Below, in pieces: positions 50,151-60,252 of a stretch of 64,000 bases of DNA. The DNA is from Eubacterium multiforme. Lineage in GTDB: Bacteria; Bacillota; Clostridia; Clostridiales; Clostridiaceae. Made by a program: the position numbers and the translations under genes. A model generated the notes under the pieces. It saw nothing but the letters and a program-made list of their open reading frames with translations, was not told where the DNA came from and ran no database searches. Every line of letters starts with the position of its first letter. Position 1 is the first letter of the stretch. Location of the stretch: the NCBI RefSeq assembly GCF_030813415.1, contig NZ_JAUSUF010000002.1:310001-374000 (forward strand). Direction: 5' to 3'.

Positions 50151-51504
50151 ATTTAATTAAATCCTCTCCATGAATAAATCTCCTATATTGCTTATAGCTT
50201 ATTTCTCCATTCTTAAGTAAACTTTTACATACATGATACATTTGCTCGTTAGAAAGAAATTCTAAATCATTGTAAATATTATTAAATTTATTTCTTGTTT
50301 TTTCATCTATAAAATGTATTGCACAAATTAATCTTCTTCCCTTAATACCAGTAAAGTTACATTTTTTGCAGCCAACTTCTCTATATAATGTATATTCTTT
50401 TCCTTTTATTATTTCCTTGTGTTTTTCTTTGCAATTTGGGCATAATCTCCCTACTAATCTTTGTGAAATAGCACCTATTAAAGAATCCTTTATTAAATAA
50501 TTTTTCACCTTCATATCTTCAAGTCTTAAAAATATATCTCTACTTGATTTTGTATGAATAGTTGAATAAACTTTATGTCCTGTAATAGCAGCCCTTGTTG
50601 CCATACTAGCTGTTTCTTCATCTCTAATTTCTCCAACCATAATAACATTTGGATCTTGCCTCAAAATGCTTCTTAATCCTTCTGCAAAACTAAAGTTTAT
50701 CTTTCTATTTACATTCATTTGGTTTATATCTTTAATATTGCACTCTACAGGGTCCTCTATAGTAGTTATATTAATGTCCTTATCCTTTATACTTGATATA
50801 ATTGAATACAATGTGGAAGTTTTACCACTGCCTGTTGGTCCACTTATAATAAGCATTCCAGTTTCTGCATTAATAATTTTATTTAATATTTCCTGCTGAA
50901 AAGGAAGAAGTTTTAAACTATCTATACTATGATCTAACTTTTCTTTGTAAAGAATTCTTATTACCATCTTTTCTCCGTAAATTACTGGTATTGTAGATAT
51001 TCTACAATCAAAACTTCCTTTAGAATTTTTAATTAAAATTTTCCCATCTTGAGGTTTTCTCTTTTCTGCAATATCCATATTCCCATTTAACTTAACTCTA
51101 GATAATATTTGGTTATAATCTATATTTCTAATTTTACCTACAATAGATAAAATTCCATCTATTCTTATCCTTATAGTTACAAAATTTCTTGAAGGTTCAA
51201 AATGAATATCACTTCCATTTTTATTAATTGTTTCCTCTATTATAGTTTCCTCTAAATTCACATCTAAATTAGGCTTTAAAGCTAATATAAGATTATTAAA
51301 TATTTCTTTGTCTACTATTATAAATTTCACCTTTTTGCCAAAAATAAATTCAATATAATCCTTGCTTTCATAATTTTCTTCATAGGTAACTACATTAATA
51401 TAATTGTCTATTTCATAAAGAGGAATAACTTTAAATTTAATCATTTTTTCCTTTGATATTTTATACACTGAATTTAAATCAGAAATACTTATTAATTCTT
51501 TCAC
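50122..51504 (-). CDS. pilB: Type IV pilus assembly ATPase PilB
   Basis: 460 aa. Walker A 'ISGPTGSGKTSTLYSIISS', the Asp box 'ITTIEDPVECNI', Walker B 'LRQDPNVIMVGEIRDEETAS', the His box 'TGHKVYSTIHTKSS', and the zinc module 'CPNCKEKHK ... CKKCNFTG'. It powers pilus extension. It is shorter than full PilB because the N-terminal MshEN-type region is reduced. First gene of the cluster; no pilT or pilD in the window. Confidence 0.95.
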   Translation of the reverse strand: MKELISISDLNSVYKISKEKMIKFKVIPLYEIDNYINVVTYEENYESKDYIEFIFGKKVKFIIVDKEIFNNLILALKPNLDVNLEETIIEETINKNGSDIHFEPSRNFVTIRIRIDGILSIVGKIRNIDYNQILSRVKLNGNMDIAEKRKPQDGKILIKNSKGSFDCRISTIPVIYGEKMVIRILYKEKLDHSIDSLKLLPFQQEILNKIINAETGMLIISGPTGSGKTSTLYSIISSIKDKDINITTIEDPVECNIKDINQMNVNRKINFSFAEGLRSILRQDPNVIMVGEIRDEETASMATRAAITGHKVYSTIHTKSSRDIFLRLEDMKVKNYLIKDSLIGAISQRLVGRLCPNCKEKHKEIIKGKEYTLYREVGCKKCNFTGIKGRRLICAIHFIDEKTRNKFNNIYNDLEFLSNEQMYHVCKSLLKNGEISYKQYRRFIHGEDLIKYENNEKEIL

Positions 51505-51565
51505 TTAACACCTCCAATTTAATTATGGTCACATTCTAATAATTTTTATTCCATTTAAAAGAAAA

Positions 51566-51590
51566 AAGTCTTGGATTTTTACCAAGACTT
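51566..51590 (-). terminator. Terminator of the lipoprotein gene
   Basis: AAGTCTTGG/CCAAGACTT, nine pairs with a seven-base loop, followed by TTTTTTC on the minus strand. Confidence 0.75.
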
Positions 51591-51594
51591 TTTT

Positions 51595-52605
51595 CTAGTT
51601 AAATTTTATAAATTCATATTTTCCTGTTTTATTACTTATAAGAGAAATACTTTCATCTTTATATGAAAAAACCTCTTCATTATCCTTCCCACTATTAGAG
51701 CCTATAAAAAGTATATCCCCTTTATCACCAATTCCTACTCCCTTTTTTAAATTAATAATTGAAGGGAAGGAATATACTAATCTTTTCTTTGAATTTTTAT
51801 TAACCTTATATAATGAAGGTGCATCATTAACTGCAGTTCCCAAAATATAATACTCATTAGATACCTTTAAAATATCATTAACTTCCTTAAAGTTTTTAGA
51901 AATTATATTTTCCTTTTTATCATTATTATTTATAACCTTTAATATTTTATTATTGTCTGGAGTTTCCTGAAGTATTACAACTTCATTTTCTAGTCCCTTT
52001 AAAAATTTAACATATCCACCTTTTAATTTATATAACAGTTCTTCTTTGTTAGTTTTTAAATTATAAGTGAAAACCCCATTAACTCCATCATCTGAAATTC
52101 CATAATAAACTAATGTATCTCCATTTATAAAATCATAAAATTCTCCTGATATAGCTACCTTCGATTGTATATTAATAACTTTATTATCCTCTAATGATAA
52201 AACTTTCAGCTTATATCCATTATCATAAACCATGTAAGAAACATAATTACCGGAAGGAGAAAGTTTAATAAAACTATAATCTTTATCCTCTATTTCTCTA
52301 TTTTTACCCTTATAATAAATGTAGTGCTTACCATCTTTTAGAAAAATATAATTTCCGCTCTCCTTATTATAGTTAGTTACAATATTTTTACTATTTAAGT
52401 TATTATATTTCCCATCCAAAAAATTTAAAGTACTATATTCTCCCTTTTCTTCTAATAACACTGAACCGCTTTGCACTTTTAGCTCTTCTCCGTTTTTACC
52501 AGTAAGTCCATCATTTTGCACATTTTTTTGTCCACATGCAGTTAGAATAAATGAAAAACCTAAAAAAATTAATATATATAGTGGTCTTTTTTTTAAAACA
52601 TTCAT
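51595..52605 (-). CDS. Lipoprotein with beta-propeller-like domain
   Basis: 336 aa. Signal peptide with lipobox ('LYILIFLGFSFILTACGQKN', Cys about 24). The mature part has repeated strands such as 'YSFIKLSPSGNYVSYMVYDN', 'GDTLVYYGISDDGVNGVFTY' and 'LYKLKGGYVKFLKGLENEVV', the look of a TolB/propeller fold. It lies between dapF and the pilus genes, with its own terminator. Function unknown. Confidence 0.7.
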   Translation of the reverse strand: MNVLKKRPLYILIFLGFSFILTACGQKNVQNDGLTGKNGEELKVQSGSVLLEEKGEYSTLNFLDGKYNNLNSKNIVTNYNKESGNYIFLKDGKHYIYYKGKNREIEDKDYSFIKLSPSGNYVSYMVYDNGYKLKVLSLEDNKVINIQSKVAISGEFYDFINGDTLVYYGISDDGVNGVFTYNLKTNKEELLYKLKGGYVKFLKGLENEVVILQETPDNNKILKVINNNDKKENIISKNFKEVNDILKVSNEYYILGTAVNDAPSLYKVNKNSKKRLVYSFPSIINLKKGVGIGDKGDILFIGSNSGKDNEEVFSYKDESISLISNKTGKYEFIKFN

Positions 52606-52630
52606 TCTATTCCCTCTTCTAACTTATATT

Positions 52631-53449
52631 TTATAAAGTTTCTCCTGTGCAAATATATTCAGCGTTACCTGTCATATATACTCCATCATCTTCAACCTCT
52701 ATTATAAGCTCTCCTCCTTTAAGAGTTGCTAATACCTTTTTATTAGTTAATCCAAATTTATATGCAACAACAGCAGATGCGCAAGTTCCTGTTCCACAGG
52801 CAAGGGTTGCACCTGCTCCTCTTTCCCAAGTTTCTACTTTAATATGATCTTTATTTATAACCTTAACAAAATTTACATTAGTTCCTTCACTAAAAATATC
52901 AAACTTTTCTATAAACTTTCCTTCTTCTACATTATAACCATCTTTATCTTCTATTATTATAGTATGAGGTACCCCAACTAAAACAGATGTTAAGTTATAA
53001 TCTTTATTATTTATATTAATAGTTTCATTTATAAGTTCTTTTTTATTTTTTAGTGGTATTTTATCTCCTTCAAAGGAAGGTTTCCCCATATATACTTTAG
53101 CTCCTATAAATTGTTCATTTTCATAAATAAGAGTTATTTCTTTTTGTCCATCATCTGTTTCAACAGTAAAACATTTATCCTTAACATATCCTTTATCATA
53201 AATATATCTTCCAAAACATCTTATTGCATTTCCACACATATTTGCTCTTGAACCGTCACTGTTTATAATAGTCATTTTCATATCAGAATTTTTTGAATTC
53301 CTTATAATTATTAATCCATCTGCCCCAATACCAAAATGTCTATTACATAACTTTTTAGCTATATCTATTTCACTACTTTCTAGAGTATTATCTAAATCCT
53401 CTATAAAAATAAAATCATTTCCTATTCCTTGCATCTTTGTAAATTTCAT
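52631..53449 (-). CDS. dapF: Diaminopimelate epimerase
   Basis: 272 aa; converts LL- to meso-diaminopimelate for lysine and cell wall synthesis. Both catalytic cysteines are present: 'ANMCGNAIRCFGRYI' and 'ATLACGTGTCASAVVAYKFG'. The N-terminus 'KFTKMQGIGNDFIFIE' is typical. Confidence 0.97.
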   Translation of the reverse strand: MKFTKMQGIGNDFIFIEDLDNTLESSEIDIAKKLCNRHFGIGADGLIIIRNSKNSDMKMTIINSDGSRANMCGNAIRCFGRYIYDKGYVKDKCFTVETDDGQKEITLIYENEQFIGAKVYMGKPSFEGDKIPLKNKKELINETININNKDYNLTSVLVGVPHTIIIEDKDGYNVEEGKFIEKFDIFSEGTNVNFVKVINKDHIKVETWERGAGATLACGTGTCASAVVAYKFGLTNKKVLATLKGGELIIEVEDDGVYMTGNAEYICTGETL

Positions 53450-53548
53450 AACTTCTGCTCCTCCTAAAGTACTTATATATTAAATTGATTATTACCTTAA
53501 TTTAGTGTTATACTATTTTTAAATTCTAAAAAAGAAAGGATGATACCT

Positions 53549-55279
53549 TTGGCATTAGATGGTATATTTTTAAATAATTTAATCGATAATTTAAAGGAAT
53601 CTATAATTGATTCTAAAATAGATAAAATAAATCAACCAGAAAAGGATGAAATAATTTTACATTTAAGAAAATATAGAAAAAACTTTAAACTTTTAATCTC
53701 AGCATCCTCACAATTTGCAAGATTACATATTACTAACATTCAAAAAGAAAATCCCCTTAAAGCACCACTTTATTTAATGGTTCTTAGAAAATATTTAATA
53801 GGTGGACTTATAACTGACATAACCCAAAAAGAGGGAGATAGAGTTGTTACAATCCATATATCTTCTAGAGATGAACTTGGTTTTGATAGTAAATATTTAT
53901 TAATTATTGAAATTATGGGAAGACATTCAAATATAACTCTTGTTAGAGAAAGAGATTTAAAAGTTATGGAATCAATTAAACACATAACTCCTGATATAAA
54001 CAGTTATAGAGTTTTATATCCTGGTGTTACCTATGTTTATCCTCCTAAATCAACTAAATTAAATCCTTTTAACTTTTCAAAAGAATCTTTTATTAATTTA
54101 TTAAATGATAATTCTAATATTAATGAAGATTTCTTCTTTAAAAACTTTACAGGTGTTAGTAAAATTTTATCAAAAGAATTATATCTTAATCTTTCTAACT
54201 CTAATTATAACTTAAAGGATAGTAAAATATTATACAAATTTGTTACAAATTTATTTGAAACTATAAAAAAATTTCCTTCATTTCATATATATGTTGATAA
54301 GGACGGGCTTTTCAAGGATTTTCACTCAATGGAATTTTTATCCTTTAAAGATAAGTTTTCTTCTATAAAATATGATAATCCCTCTATAATGTTAGATGAA
54401 TTTTATAGAAAAAAAGATAAACAAGAAAGACTTCATAATAGATCTCAAAATTTACAAAAACTTATTCATACAAATATTGAAAGATGTTTAAAAAAGAAAA
54501 GAATCCTTGAAAATACATTAAATGATTGTGACTCTAAAGAAAGTTTTAAAATTAAAGGAGATTTATTAACATCATTTATTTATAGCTTCAAAAAAGGTGA
54601 TAAATCTATTGTACTGCAAAACTTTTATAAGGAAGATTCTCCAAATGAAGAAATTAAATTAAATCCAAATAAGACACCTTCTGAAAATGTTCAATTTTAT
54701 TATAAAAAATATAATAAATTAAAAAAGGCAGAAGAGGAAGCTTATATTCAACTAGATAAAAATGAAACTGAACTTAATTATCTTAATTCAGTATTAACTA
54801 ATATTATAAATGCTGAATCCTATGATGAAATAGAAGAAATTAAAAACGAATTAATGGAAACTGGATATTTAAAATTCAAAAAATCTTCAAGTAAAAAGAA
54901 ATTAAAATCAAAGCCACTTCATTTTATATCTTCTGATGGAATTGATATATATGTTGGTAAAAATAATCTACAAAATGATTATTTAAGTTTAAAGTTTGCT
55001 AATAAAAACTTTATGTGGCTTCACACTAAAGATATACCAGGTTCTCACGTAATAATCTGTTCAAAGGATATACCAGACAAAACATTAGAAGAGGCTGCTA
55101 TTTTAGCTGCATTTTATAGCAAAGCTAAGGCTTCATCTAAAGTACCTGTTGATTATACTTTAGTGAAGAATTTAAAAAAGCCAAATGGAGCTAAACCAGG
55201 TATGGTAATATATCATACAAACTTTACATTATATGCAGAGCCAAAAGATTTTTTAAATCTTAATTTAGAACAAGTATAA
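53549..55279 (+). CDS. rqcH: RqcH (NEMF/FbpA family) ribosome quality-control factor
   Basis: About 576 aa. I prefer TTG 53549 (MALDGIFLNNLIDN) because the AAAGGA site is nine bases upstream; the ATG at 53540 is too close. The NFACT-N domain begins 'DGIFLNNL' and includes 'LLISASSQFARLHIT'; a coiled coil lies at about 290-440; NFACT-R near 470-560 has 'NFMWLHTKDIPGSHVII' (the family D-x-PGxH motif). RqcH adds alanine tails to stalled nascent chains. It is the only plus-strand gene in the chromosomal part. Confidence 0.94.
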   Translation: MALDGIFLNNLIDNLKESIIDSKIDKINQPEKDEIILHLRKYRKNFKLLISASSQFARLHITNIQKENPLKAPLYLMVLRKYLIGGLITDITQKEGDRVVTIHISSRDELGFDSKYLLIIEIMGRHSNITLVRERDLKVMESIKHITPDINSYRVLYPGVTYVYPPKSTKLNPFNFSKESFINLLNDNSNINEDFFFKNFTGVSKILSKELYLNLSNSNYNLKDSKILYKFVTNLFETIKKFPSFHIYVDKDGLFKDFHSMEFLSFKDKFSSIKYDNPSIMLDEFYRKKDKQERLHNRSQNLQKLIHTNIERCLKKKRILENTLNDCDSKESFKIKGDLLTSFIYSFKKGDKSIVLQNFYKEDSPNEEIKLNPNKTPSENVQFYYKKYNKLKKAEEEAYIQLDKNETELNYLNSVLTNIINAESYDEIEEIKNELMETGYLKFKKSSSKKKLKSKPLHFISSDGIDIYVGKNNLQNDYLSLKFANKNFMWLHTKDIPGSHVIICSKDIPDKTLEEAAILAAFYSKAKASSKVPVDYTLVKNLKKPNGAKPGMVIYHTNFTLYAEPKDFLNLNLEQV

Positions 55280-55280
55280 A

Positions 55281-55313
55281 AAAGATTCGCATAAAAATTT
55301 ATGCGAATCTTTT
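55281..55313. terminator. Bidirectional terminator between convergent genes
   Basis: AAAGATTCGCATAAA/TTTATGCGAATCTTT with A and T runs on both sides, between rqcH (plus) and the methyltransferase gene (minus). Confidence 0.85.
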
Positions 55314-55314
55314 T

Positions 55315-56478
55315 TTAATCCATTAGGCACTGCATTAGAGTATCTCCTGGATTTTTTATTAATTTGTTATCAAAATATTGATAATAGTAACATTTTAATT
55401 TACCATTATATAGTTTTCTATTTTTTGATGATTTTATTTTAAAAGCATTTTCAAATCCTTCATAGGAAGTAAGTATATTAAATTCCCAATCTGAATATTT
55501 CTTTTTATATCCACCAAAAATTCCATAAAGTTCTCTAACTTCTCTTTCATCACTTAATCTTTCTCCATAAGGTGGATTTGAAATTATAAATCCATATTTA
55601 TGTTTATTAGAAAAATCTCTAAAATCTCTTTCTTGGAATTCTATATATTCTAAAACTCCAGCTTTTCTTGCATTTTCTTTTGCAGTTCTTAAGACTCTAT
55701 GGTCTATATCATATCCTAAAAGTTTTATATCTTTATTTTTTATAGCTCTTCTTGCACCTTCTCTAACTTGACTATATATATCAGGTGGCATTGTTGGCCA
55801 TTCTTCTGATGCAAATTTCCTCTTAAGTCCTGGAGCAATATTTTGCATTATCATACATGCTTCTATAAGAATTGTTCCTGAACCACAAAATGGATCTACT
55901 AAAACATAATCTTCTTTCCATCTTGATAAAAGAACCATAGAAGCTGCTAATGTTTCTTTAAGAGGTGCAGCTCCTGCATTTTCTCTATATCCTCTCTTAT
56001 GAAGTCCTACTCCTGATGTATCAATAGTAAGGGTTACCTTATCTTTTAATATTCCAACTTCTATTTTATAAACAGGACCATCTTCACTAAATCTATCAAT
56101 TCCATAAGCTTCGCTCATTTCAGTTACAACAGCTTTTTTAACTATTGACTGACAATCTGGAACACTATGAAGAGTTGATTTTATAGACTTACCAACTACG
56201 TGCATAACTCCATTTTTAGGGATAATCTTACTCCATTTAACTTTTTTAGTTCCTTGGAATAATTCTTCAAAGCTTCTAGCTTCAAATTCTGCCATTTTTA
56301 TAAAAACTCTATCTGCAGTTCTTAAATGAATATTAGCTATTGCAATATCCATTTCATCCCCTTGAAAGTGTACTTTACCATTTTCTGATTTTAGACCTTC
56401 ATATCCTAAAGCCTTTAACTCTTTTGCTGTTACACCTTCTATACCAAAGGTAGTGGTTGCAATTAAATCATATTCCAT
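55315..56478 (-). CDS. THUMP-domain RNA methyltransferase (RlmL/YpsC type)
   Basis: 387 aa. The N-terminal ferredoxin-like/THUMP domain (1-165) is followed by a Rossmann methyltransferase with 'VDPFCGSGTILIEACMIMQN' (SAM loop) and 'FIISNPPYGERLSDEREV' (NPPY, N2-guanine methylation type). Homologues methylate 23S rRNA guanines (RlmL-like). It lacks the second RlmK domain, as usual in Firmicutes. Confidence 0.92.
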   Translation of the reverse strand: MEYDLIATTTFGIEGVTAKELKALGYEGLKSENGKVHFQGDEMDIAIANIHLRTADRVFIKMAEFEARSFEELFQGTKKVKWSKIIPKNGVMHVVGKSIKSTLHSVPDCQSIVKKAVVTEMSEAYGIDRFSEDGPVYKIEVGILKDKVTLTIDTSGVGLHKRGYRENAGAAPLKETLAASMVLLSRWKEDYVLVDPFCGSGTILIEACMIMQNIAPGLKRKFASEEWPTMPPDIYSQVREGARRAIKNKDIKLLGYDIDHRVLRTAKENARKAGVLEYIEFQERDFRDFSNKHKYGFIISNPPYGERLSDEREVRELYGIFGGYKKKYSDWEFNILTSYEGFENAFKIKSSKNRKLYNGKLKCYYYQYFDNKLIKNPGDTLMQCLMD

Positions 56479-56511
56479 CTATTTTTCTCTCCTTTAAGTT
56501 TTAAATTAAAC

Positions 56512-57048
56512 TTATTTTTCGTATATCTTTACTGAGTCTTCCCCATCTATTTCTAGAATTTTAACTCCAACAATCTCATCTCTTGATGTTGGTATATTTT
56601 TACCTACAAAATCAGCTCTTATAGGTAGCTCTTTATGTCCTCTATCTATTAAAACAGCAAGTTCTATAACACTTGGTCTACCTGCATCCATTATTGCATC
56701 AATAGCAGCTCTAACAGTTCTACCTGTATATAAAACATCATCTACAAGTATTACCTTTTTATTTGTAATATCACAATTTAATTCTATACTTCTTATTTGT
56801 GGTATTTCATTATCCTTTGTTAAATCATCTCTATATAAAGTTATATCTACTAATCCTACTGGAATTTCTACTCCCTCAATTGCTGTTATTTGTTTAGAAA
56901 TTCTTTGTGCAAGTGGGTATCCTCTTCTTTTTATTCCTATAAGAACTGTGTCTTCTACTCCTTTGTTTTTTTCAATAATTTCATGAGAAACTCTAATTAA
57001 ACTTCTTTTTATTGCTTTGTCATCTAAAAGATTAGCTTTTAAATTCAT
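56512..57048 (-). CDS. pyrR: PyrR bifunctional regulator / uracil phosphoribosyltransferase
   Basis: 178 aa. PRPP-binding motif '[20 protein letters not shown]', '[19 protein letters not shown]' and '[19 protein letters not shown]'. In Bacillus it binds pyr mRNA attenuators in response to UMP. Here it is not next to pyr genes; it follows rluD, as in other clostridia. No attenuator was seen in the 20-bp gap. Confidence 0.95.
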   Translation of the reverse strand: MNLKANLLDDKAIKRSLIRVSHEIIEKNKGVEDTVLIGIKRRGYPLAQRISKQITAIEGVEIPVGLVDITLYRDDLTKDNEIPQIRSIELNCDITNKKVILVDDVLYTGRTVRAAIDAIMDAGRPSVIELAVLIDRGHKELPIRADFVGKNIPTSRDEIVGVKILEIDGEDSVKIYEK

Positions 57049-57067
57049 TATTATCCTCCTTATAAAT

Positions 57068-57985
57068 TTATATATTATCTTTTCTTAAATTTTCTAATAA
57101 TTCTTTATAATTTTCTGGAAGTTCTGATGTAAACTCCATATATTCATCAGTAGTTGGATGAATAAATCCTAATGTTTTAGCATGTAACATCTGTCCTTCA
57201 TTTTTAAACTTTCCTTTTTTAAATCCATAAGTAGGGTCTCCAACTAAAGGATACCCAATTGAAGCCATATGTACTCTAATTTGATGTGTTCTTCCAGTTT
57301 CTAATATACATTTTACTAAACTTGCATTTTTAAATCTTTCAATAACTTCATAATGAGTTACTGCACGTTTTCCATCAGGCATTATTGCAATCTTTAATCT
57401 ATCTTTCTTAGATCTTGCAAGTGGTTTATCTACTGTTCCACTATCTTGTTTAATTCTTCCTTCAACTAAAGCATAATATTCTCTTTTCATTGAATGAGCC
57501 TTTAATTGTTCTGATAATTTGTTGTGAGCTTTATCATTTTTTGCAACTACTAATACTCCTGTTGTGTCCTTATCTATTCTATGGACTATTCCAGGTCTTA
57601 TAACTCCATTTATACTTGATAAATCTTTGCAGTGATATAATAGTGCATTTACAAGAGTTCCATTGTAATTTCCTGGGGCTGGATGTACAACCATTCCCTT
57701 TGGTTTATTTACAACAATAACATCTTTATCTTCATATATTATATTAAGTGGAATATTTTCTGCCTCTACTTCTAATTCTTTAACTTCTGGCATTTTTATT
57801 TCTATCTTATCATTTTCTTTTAACTTATAATTACTTTTTACTTTTTTATTATTAACTAAAACGCCTTCATTTTCTATAAGTCCTTGAATAAAACTTCTTG
57901 ATTTTTCTTCAAATTTGCTTGAAAGGAATTTATCAATTCTAATTCCCTTTTCCTCAGAACTTATGTTGTATATCATTTCTTCCAT
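57068..57985 (-). CDS. rluD: 23S rRNA pseudouridine synthase, RluD family
   Basis: 305 aa. An S4 domain (10-75, '[20 protein letters not shown]') precedes the catalytic domain with '[20 protein letters not shown]' (catalytic Asp in RIDKDT), '[12 protein letters not shown]' and '[20 protein letters not shown]'. It modifies helix 69 of 23S rRNA in E. coli; the paralogue type cannot be fixed from this alone. Confidence 0.93.
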   Translation of the reverse strand: MEEMIYNISSEEKGIRIDKFLSSKFEEKSRSFIQGLIENEGVLVNNKKVKSNYKLKENDKIEIKMPEVKELEVEAENIPLNIIYEDKDVIVVNKPKGMVVHPAPGNYNGTLVNALLYHCKDLSSINGVIRPGIVHRIDKDTTGVLVVAKNDKAHNKLSEQLKAHSMKREYYALVEGRIKQDSGTVDKPLARSKKDRLKIAIMPDGKRAVTHYEVIERFKNASLVKCILETGRTHQIRVHMASIGYPLVGDPTYGFKKGKFKNEGQMLHAKTLGFIHPTTDEYMEFTSELPENYKELLENLRKDNI

Positions 57986-58067
57986 TATTTAAGTCTCCTA
58001 AATCTTTATTACTTTAACAATTATAATATATTGACTAACTTTACTCAACTATAAGTGTATATAAAAA

Positions 58068-58093
58068 ATCAGCATTACATTTGTAATGCTGAT
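58068..58093 (-). terminator. Terminator of divIVA
   Basis: ATCAGCATTAC/GTAATGCTGAT, eleven pairs, then TTTTTTATA on the minus strand. It ends the division gene cluster, separating it from rluD. Confidence 0.8.
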
Positions 58094-58097
58094 AATA

Positions 58098-58694
58098 TTA
58101 ATCTTCCTTTTTAGCAAAGAAACTTTTTATTTCATCTAATTCATTTTGTGAAACTTCTTCTTCACCTTCATTATTATCTTCATATGAAATATCTTTAATA
58201 TTCACTTCTTCCTCAACTGGAGTAGAAATTGAATAATTCTTATTAATATCTTTTTCTAAATCATCAAATGTTTCTAATTGAGTATTCATAAAGTTTCTAA
58301 ATTTTGCTCTAAATTTAATAAATTCTTGTTTAACTCTATCAAATTCATCATTTATTTGAATAACATCATTATGAGCTTTATCAACTATTCTTTGAGCTGT
58401 TTCATTAGCATTTTTAACTATTATTTCGGCTTCCTTTTGAGAAGATTCCTTTGCTTGGTCTGCTGCATTTTGAGCAAGAACTAAAGTGTTTTGAATAGTT
58501 GTTTCTATTTTTGCATAATGTGATATTTGTTCTTCTAAAACTTCTAACTTTTCCTTTAATTTTGAATTTTCCTTATATAACTCTTCATAATTATCTACTA
58601 TTTCATCTAAGAACTCATCTACTTCATCTGGATTGTATCCTCTAAGTCCTCTCTTAAATTCCTTATTATTTATATCCATTGGAGTTAATTTCAT
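58098..58694 (-). CDS. divIVA: Cell division protein DivIVA
   Basis: About 198 aa from ATG 58694, after GAGGTG; the longer frame begins at a GTG in that site. The N-terminal membrane-curvature module is 'LTPMDINNKEFKRGLRGYNP' then 'DEVDEFLDEIVDNYE', followed by long coiled coils (25-150) and an acidic tail. It marks negatively curved membrane at septum and poles. Confidence 0.95.
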   Translation of the reverse strand: MKLTPMDINNKEFKRGLRGYNPDEVDEFLDEIVDNYEELYKENSKLKEKLEVLEEQISHYAKIETTIQNTLVLAQNAADQAKESSQKEAEIIVKNANETAQRIVDKAHNDVIQINDEFDRVKQEFIKFRAKFRNFMNTQLETFDDLEKDINKNYSISTPVEEEVNIKDISYEDNNEGEEEVSQNELDEIKSFFAKKED

Positions 58695-58710
58695 TATTTC
58701 CACACCTCTA

Positions 58711-59478
58711 TTATGTATATTTTTTTATATTTATTTTACACTTGCCACTTTTACTATAGCCTGTACAATCCCCTATAATAAATTTACCATATCTTCTTAT
58801 AGTTATTCTATCATCTTCATTCACTTCTAAACTTTTATTTCTATTTATATTATAGTTTATAAGTACATTTCCTTCGTCTATTAATTTTTGTGCTACTCCC
58901 CTAGATTTATTAATAAGTTTAGCAACAATTGTATCTATTCTCATTGAAGGAACTAAAATAATTTCATCTTTAAAATTATTAGTTATATTTTGAATATCAT
59001 CAAATATCTCTTTAACTTTACAAGGTACTTTAGAAACCTTTTTTAGATTTATTATTATATAATCTGCTATATCCTCATGTACTGCTGCATAACAAATATT
59101 TTCTTTTACAATTAAGTCTCCTATTTTATCTCTTTCAATTCCTAATGCCAAAATACTTCCTAAAAAATTTCTATGTGAAACCTCATTAAATTTTGATGTA
59201 TTCTTTATTTCTAAAACTCTAATTGGAAAAGGTAAATCAAAAATGTTATTAAAAGATATCATTCTTCTTTCTGAATCCTTAAAGGCTCCAAAACTTTCAA
59301 TTTTAAAATCTTTTATTTTAACCTCATCCTGAAAGAACTTCCATATATTTGGCGGATAAAAATCATTACCAAACATAGGAATATTTCTTTCATAGGAAAA
59401 CATCATTTTCTCGTATAAATTAATAGCACTAGACTTATCTTCATCATTAAAACTTTTTAATATAAATTCTCTATTCAT
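58711..59478 (-). CDS. ylmH: YlmH-type S4-domain RNA-binding protein
   Basis: 255 aa. An N-terminal domain with 'NDEDKSSAINLYEKMMFSYE' and 'FLGSILALGIERDKIGDLIV', then a C-terminal S4 domain (185-250, 'MRIDTIVAKLINKSRGVAQK', 'LINYNINRNKSLEVNEDDRI'). YlmH has been linked to rescue of stalled ribosomes in Bacillus and always lies next to divIVA. Confidence 0.94.
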   Translation of the reverse strand: MNREFILKSFNDEDKSSAINLYEKMMFSYERNIPMFGNDFYPPNIWKFFQDEVKIKDFKIESFGAFKDSERRMISFNNIFDLPFPIRVLEIKNTSKFNEVSHRNFLGSILALGIERDKIGDLIVKENICYAAVHEDIADYIIINLKKVSKVPCKVKEIFDDIQNITNNFKDEIILVPSMRIDTIVAKLINKSRGVAQKLIDEGNVLINYNINRNKSLEVNEDDRITIRRYGKFIIGDCTGYSKSGKCKINIKKYT

Positions 59479-59479
59479 A

Positions 59480-59755
59480 TTATAATATACCTACCACTAA
59501 TGAAATCACTATAGGTTTTAATAAATCTAAAGCAATAAATGCAAATATAGGTGATATATCTATAGGAACATTTCCTAAAAGCTTTTCTTGAATCATTCTA
59601 AAAGGTTTTAAAATAGGATCTGTAAAACTTGTTATAACTCCCATAATTCCACTATTTCTATCTCTAACAATCCATGAAAGGACACATTCTATAATAATAG
59701 CAAGTTCCATAACACGAAAAAGTGAATTGATAAAATTAGCTATCATACCACTCAT
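59480..59755 (-). CDS. ylmG: YggT-family membrane protein
   Basis: 91 aa with two membrane helices ('FRVMELAIIIECVLSWIVRD' and 'IFAFIALDLLKPIVISLVVG') and the conserved loop 'SFTDPILKPFRMIQEKL'. Associated with the division cluster; a role in septum or membrane organisation is assumed. Confidence 0.93.
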   Translation of the reverse strand: MSGMIANFINSLFRVMELAIIIECVLSWIVRDRNSGIMGVITSFTDPILKPFRMIQEKLLGNVPIDISPIFAFIALDLLKPIVISLVVGIL

Positions 59756-59769
59756 TTAGCATCCCCCTA

Positions 59770-60240
59770 TTATTTTGACCAGTTAAATAACGCCTTAGAA
59801 GTTAACTCACTCTTTAATTCACTAGTTACTTCTACATTTGAAGGTGATAAAAGATATACTCTCTTTTCAACTTCTTGAATGTCACCATGTAATGCATAAC
59901 ATGATCCACCAATAAAATCTAATAATCTTTGAGCTGTTCTTATATCAAGGTTAGTTGTATTTACAACAACAATTCTTCTATTTCTAACTGCATCACATAT
60001 TTCCATTGCTTCTTCATAAGCTGCTGGTTTTGTTATTAATACCTTAGCTGAAGCTGAAGTATGGATATTTACAACTTTATTTGATCTCTTTCCTGAAATA
60101 ACTGGTTCTATATTTTCATCTATAGCCATATTTCCTTCTGTTGATTCTTCAAATTCATCTTCAAATTCTTCATCTTCAAATTCATCATCGTAATCTCCAA
60201 AACCTAAGATATTTTTCATTTTTGCTAACATATTCGCCAT
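59770..60240 (-). CDS. sepF: Cell division protein SepF
   Basis: 156 aa. An N-terminal amphipathic helix ('[20 protein letters not shown]'), an acidic linker, and the SepF core ('[20 protein letters not shown]', '[20 protein letters not shown]', '[20 protein letters not shown]'). It anchors and bundles FtsZ. Confidence 0.96.
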   Translation of the reverse strand: MANMLAKMKNILGFGDYDDEFEDEEFEDEFEESTEGNMAIDENIEPVISGKRSNKVVNIHTSASAKVLITKPAAYEEAMEICDAVRNRRIVVVNTTNLDIRTAQRLLDFIGGSCYALHGDIQEVEKRVYLLSPSNVEVTSELKSELTSKALFNWSK

Positions 60241-60252
60241 TTTTTTATCCTC

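Noticed and set aside
56460..57068. A pyr attenuator or riboswitch near pyrR.
   Set aside because: The gap to rluD is only about 20 bp and contains just a ribosome binding site; no antiterminator/terminator pair can form.
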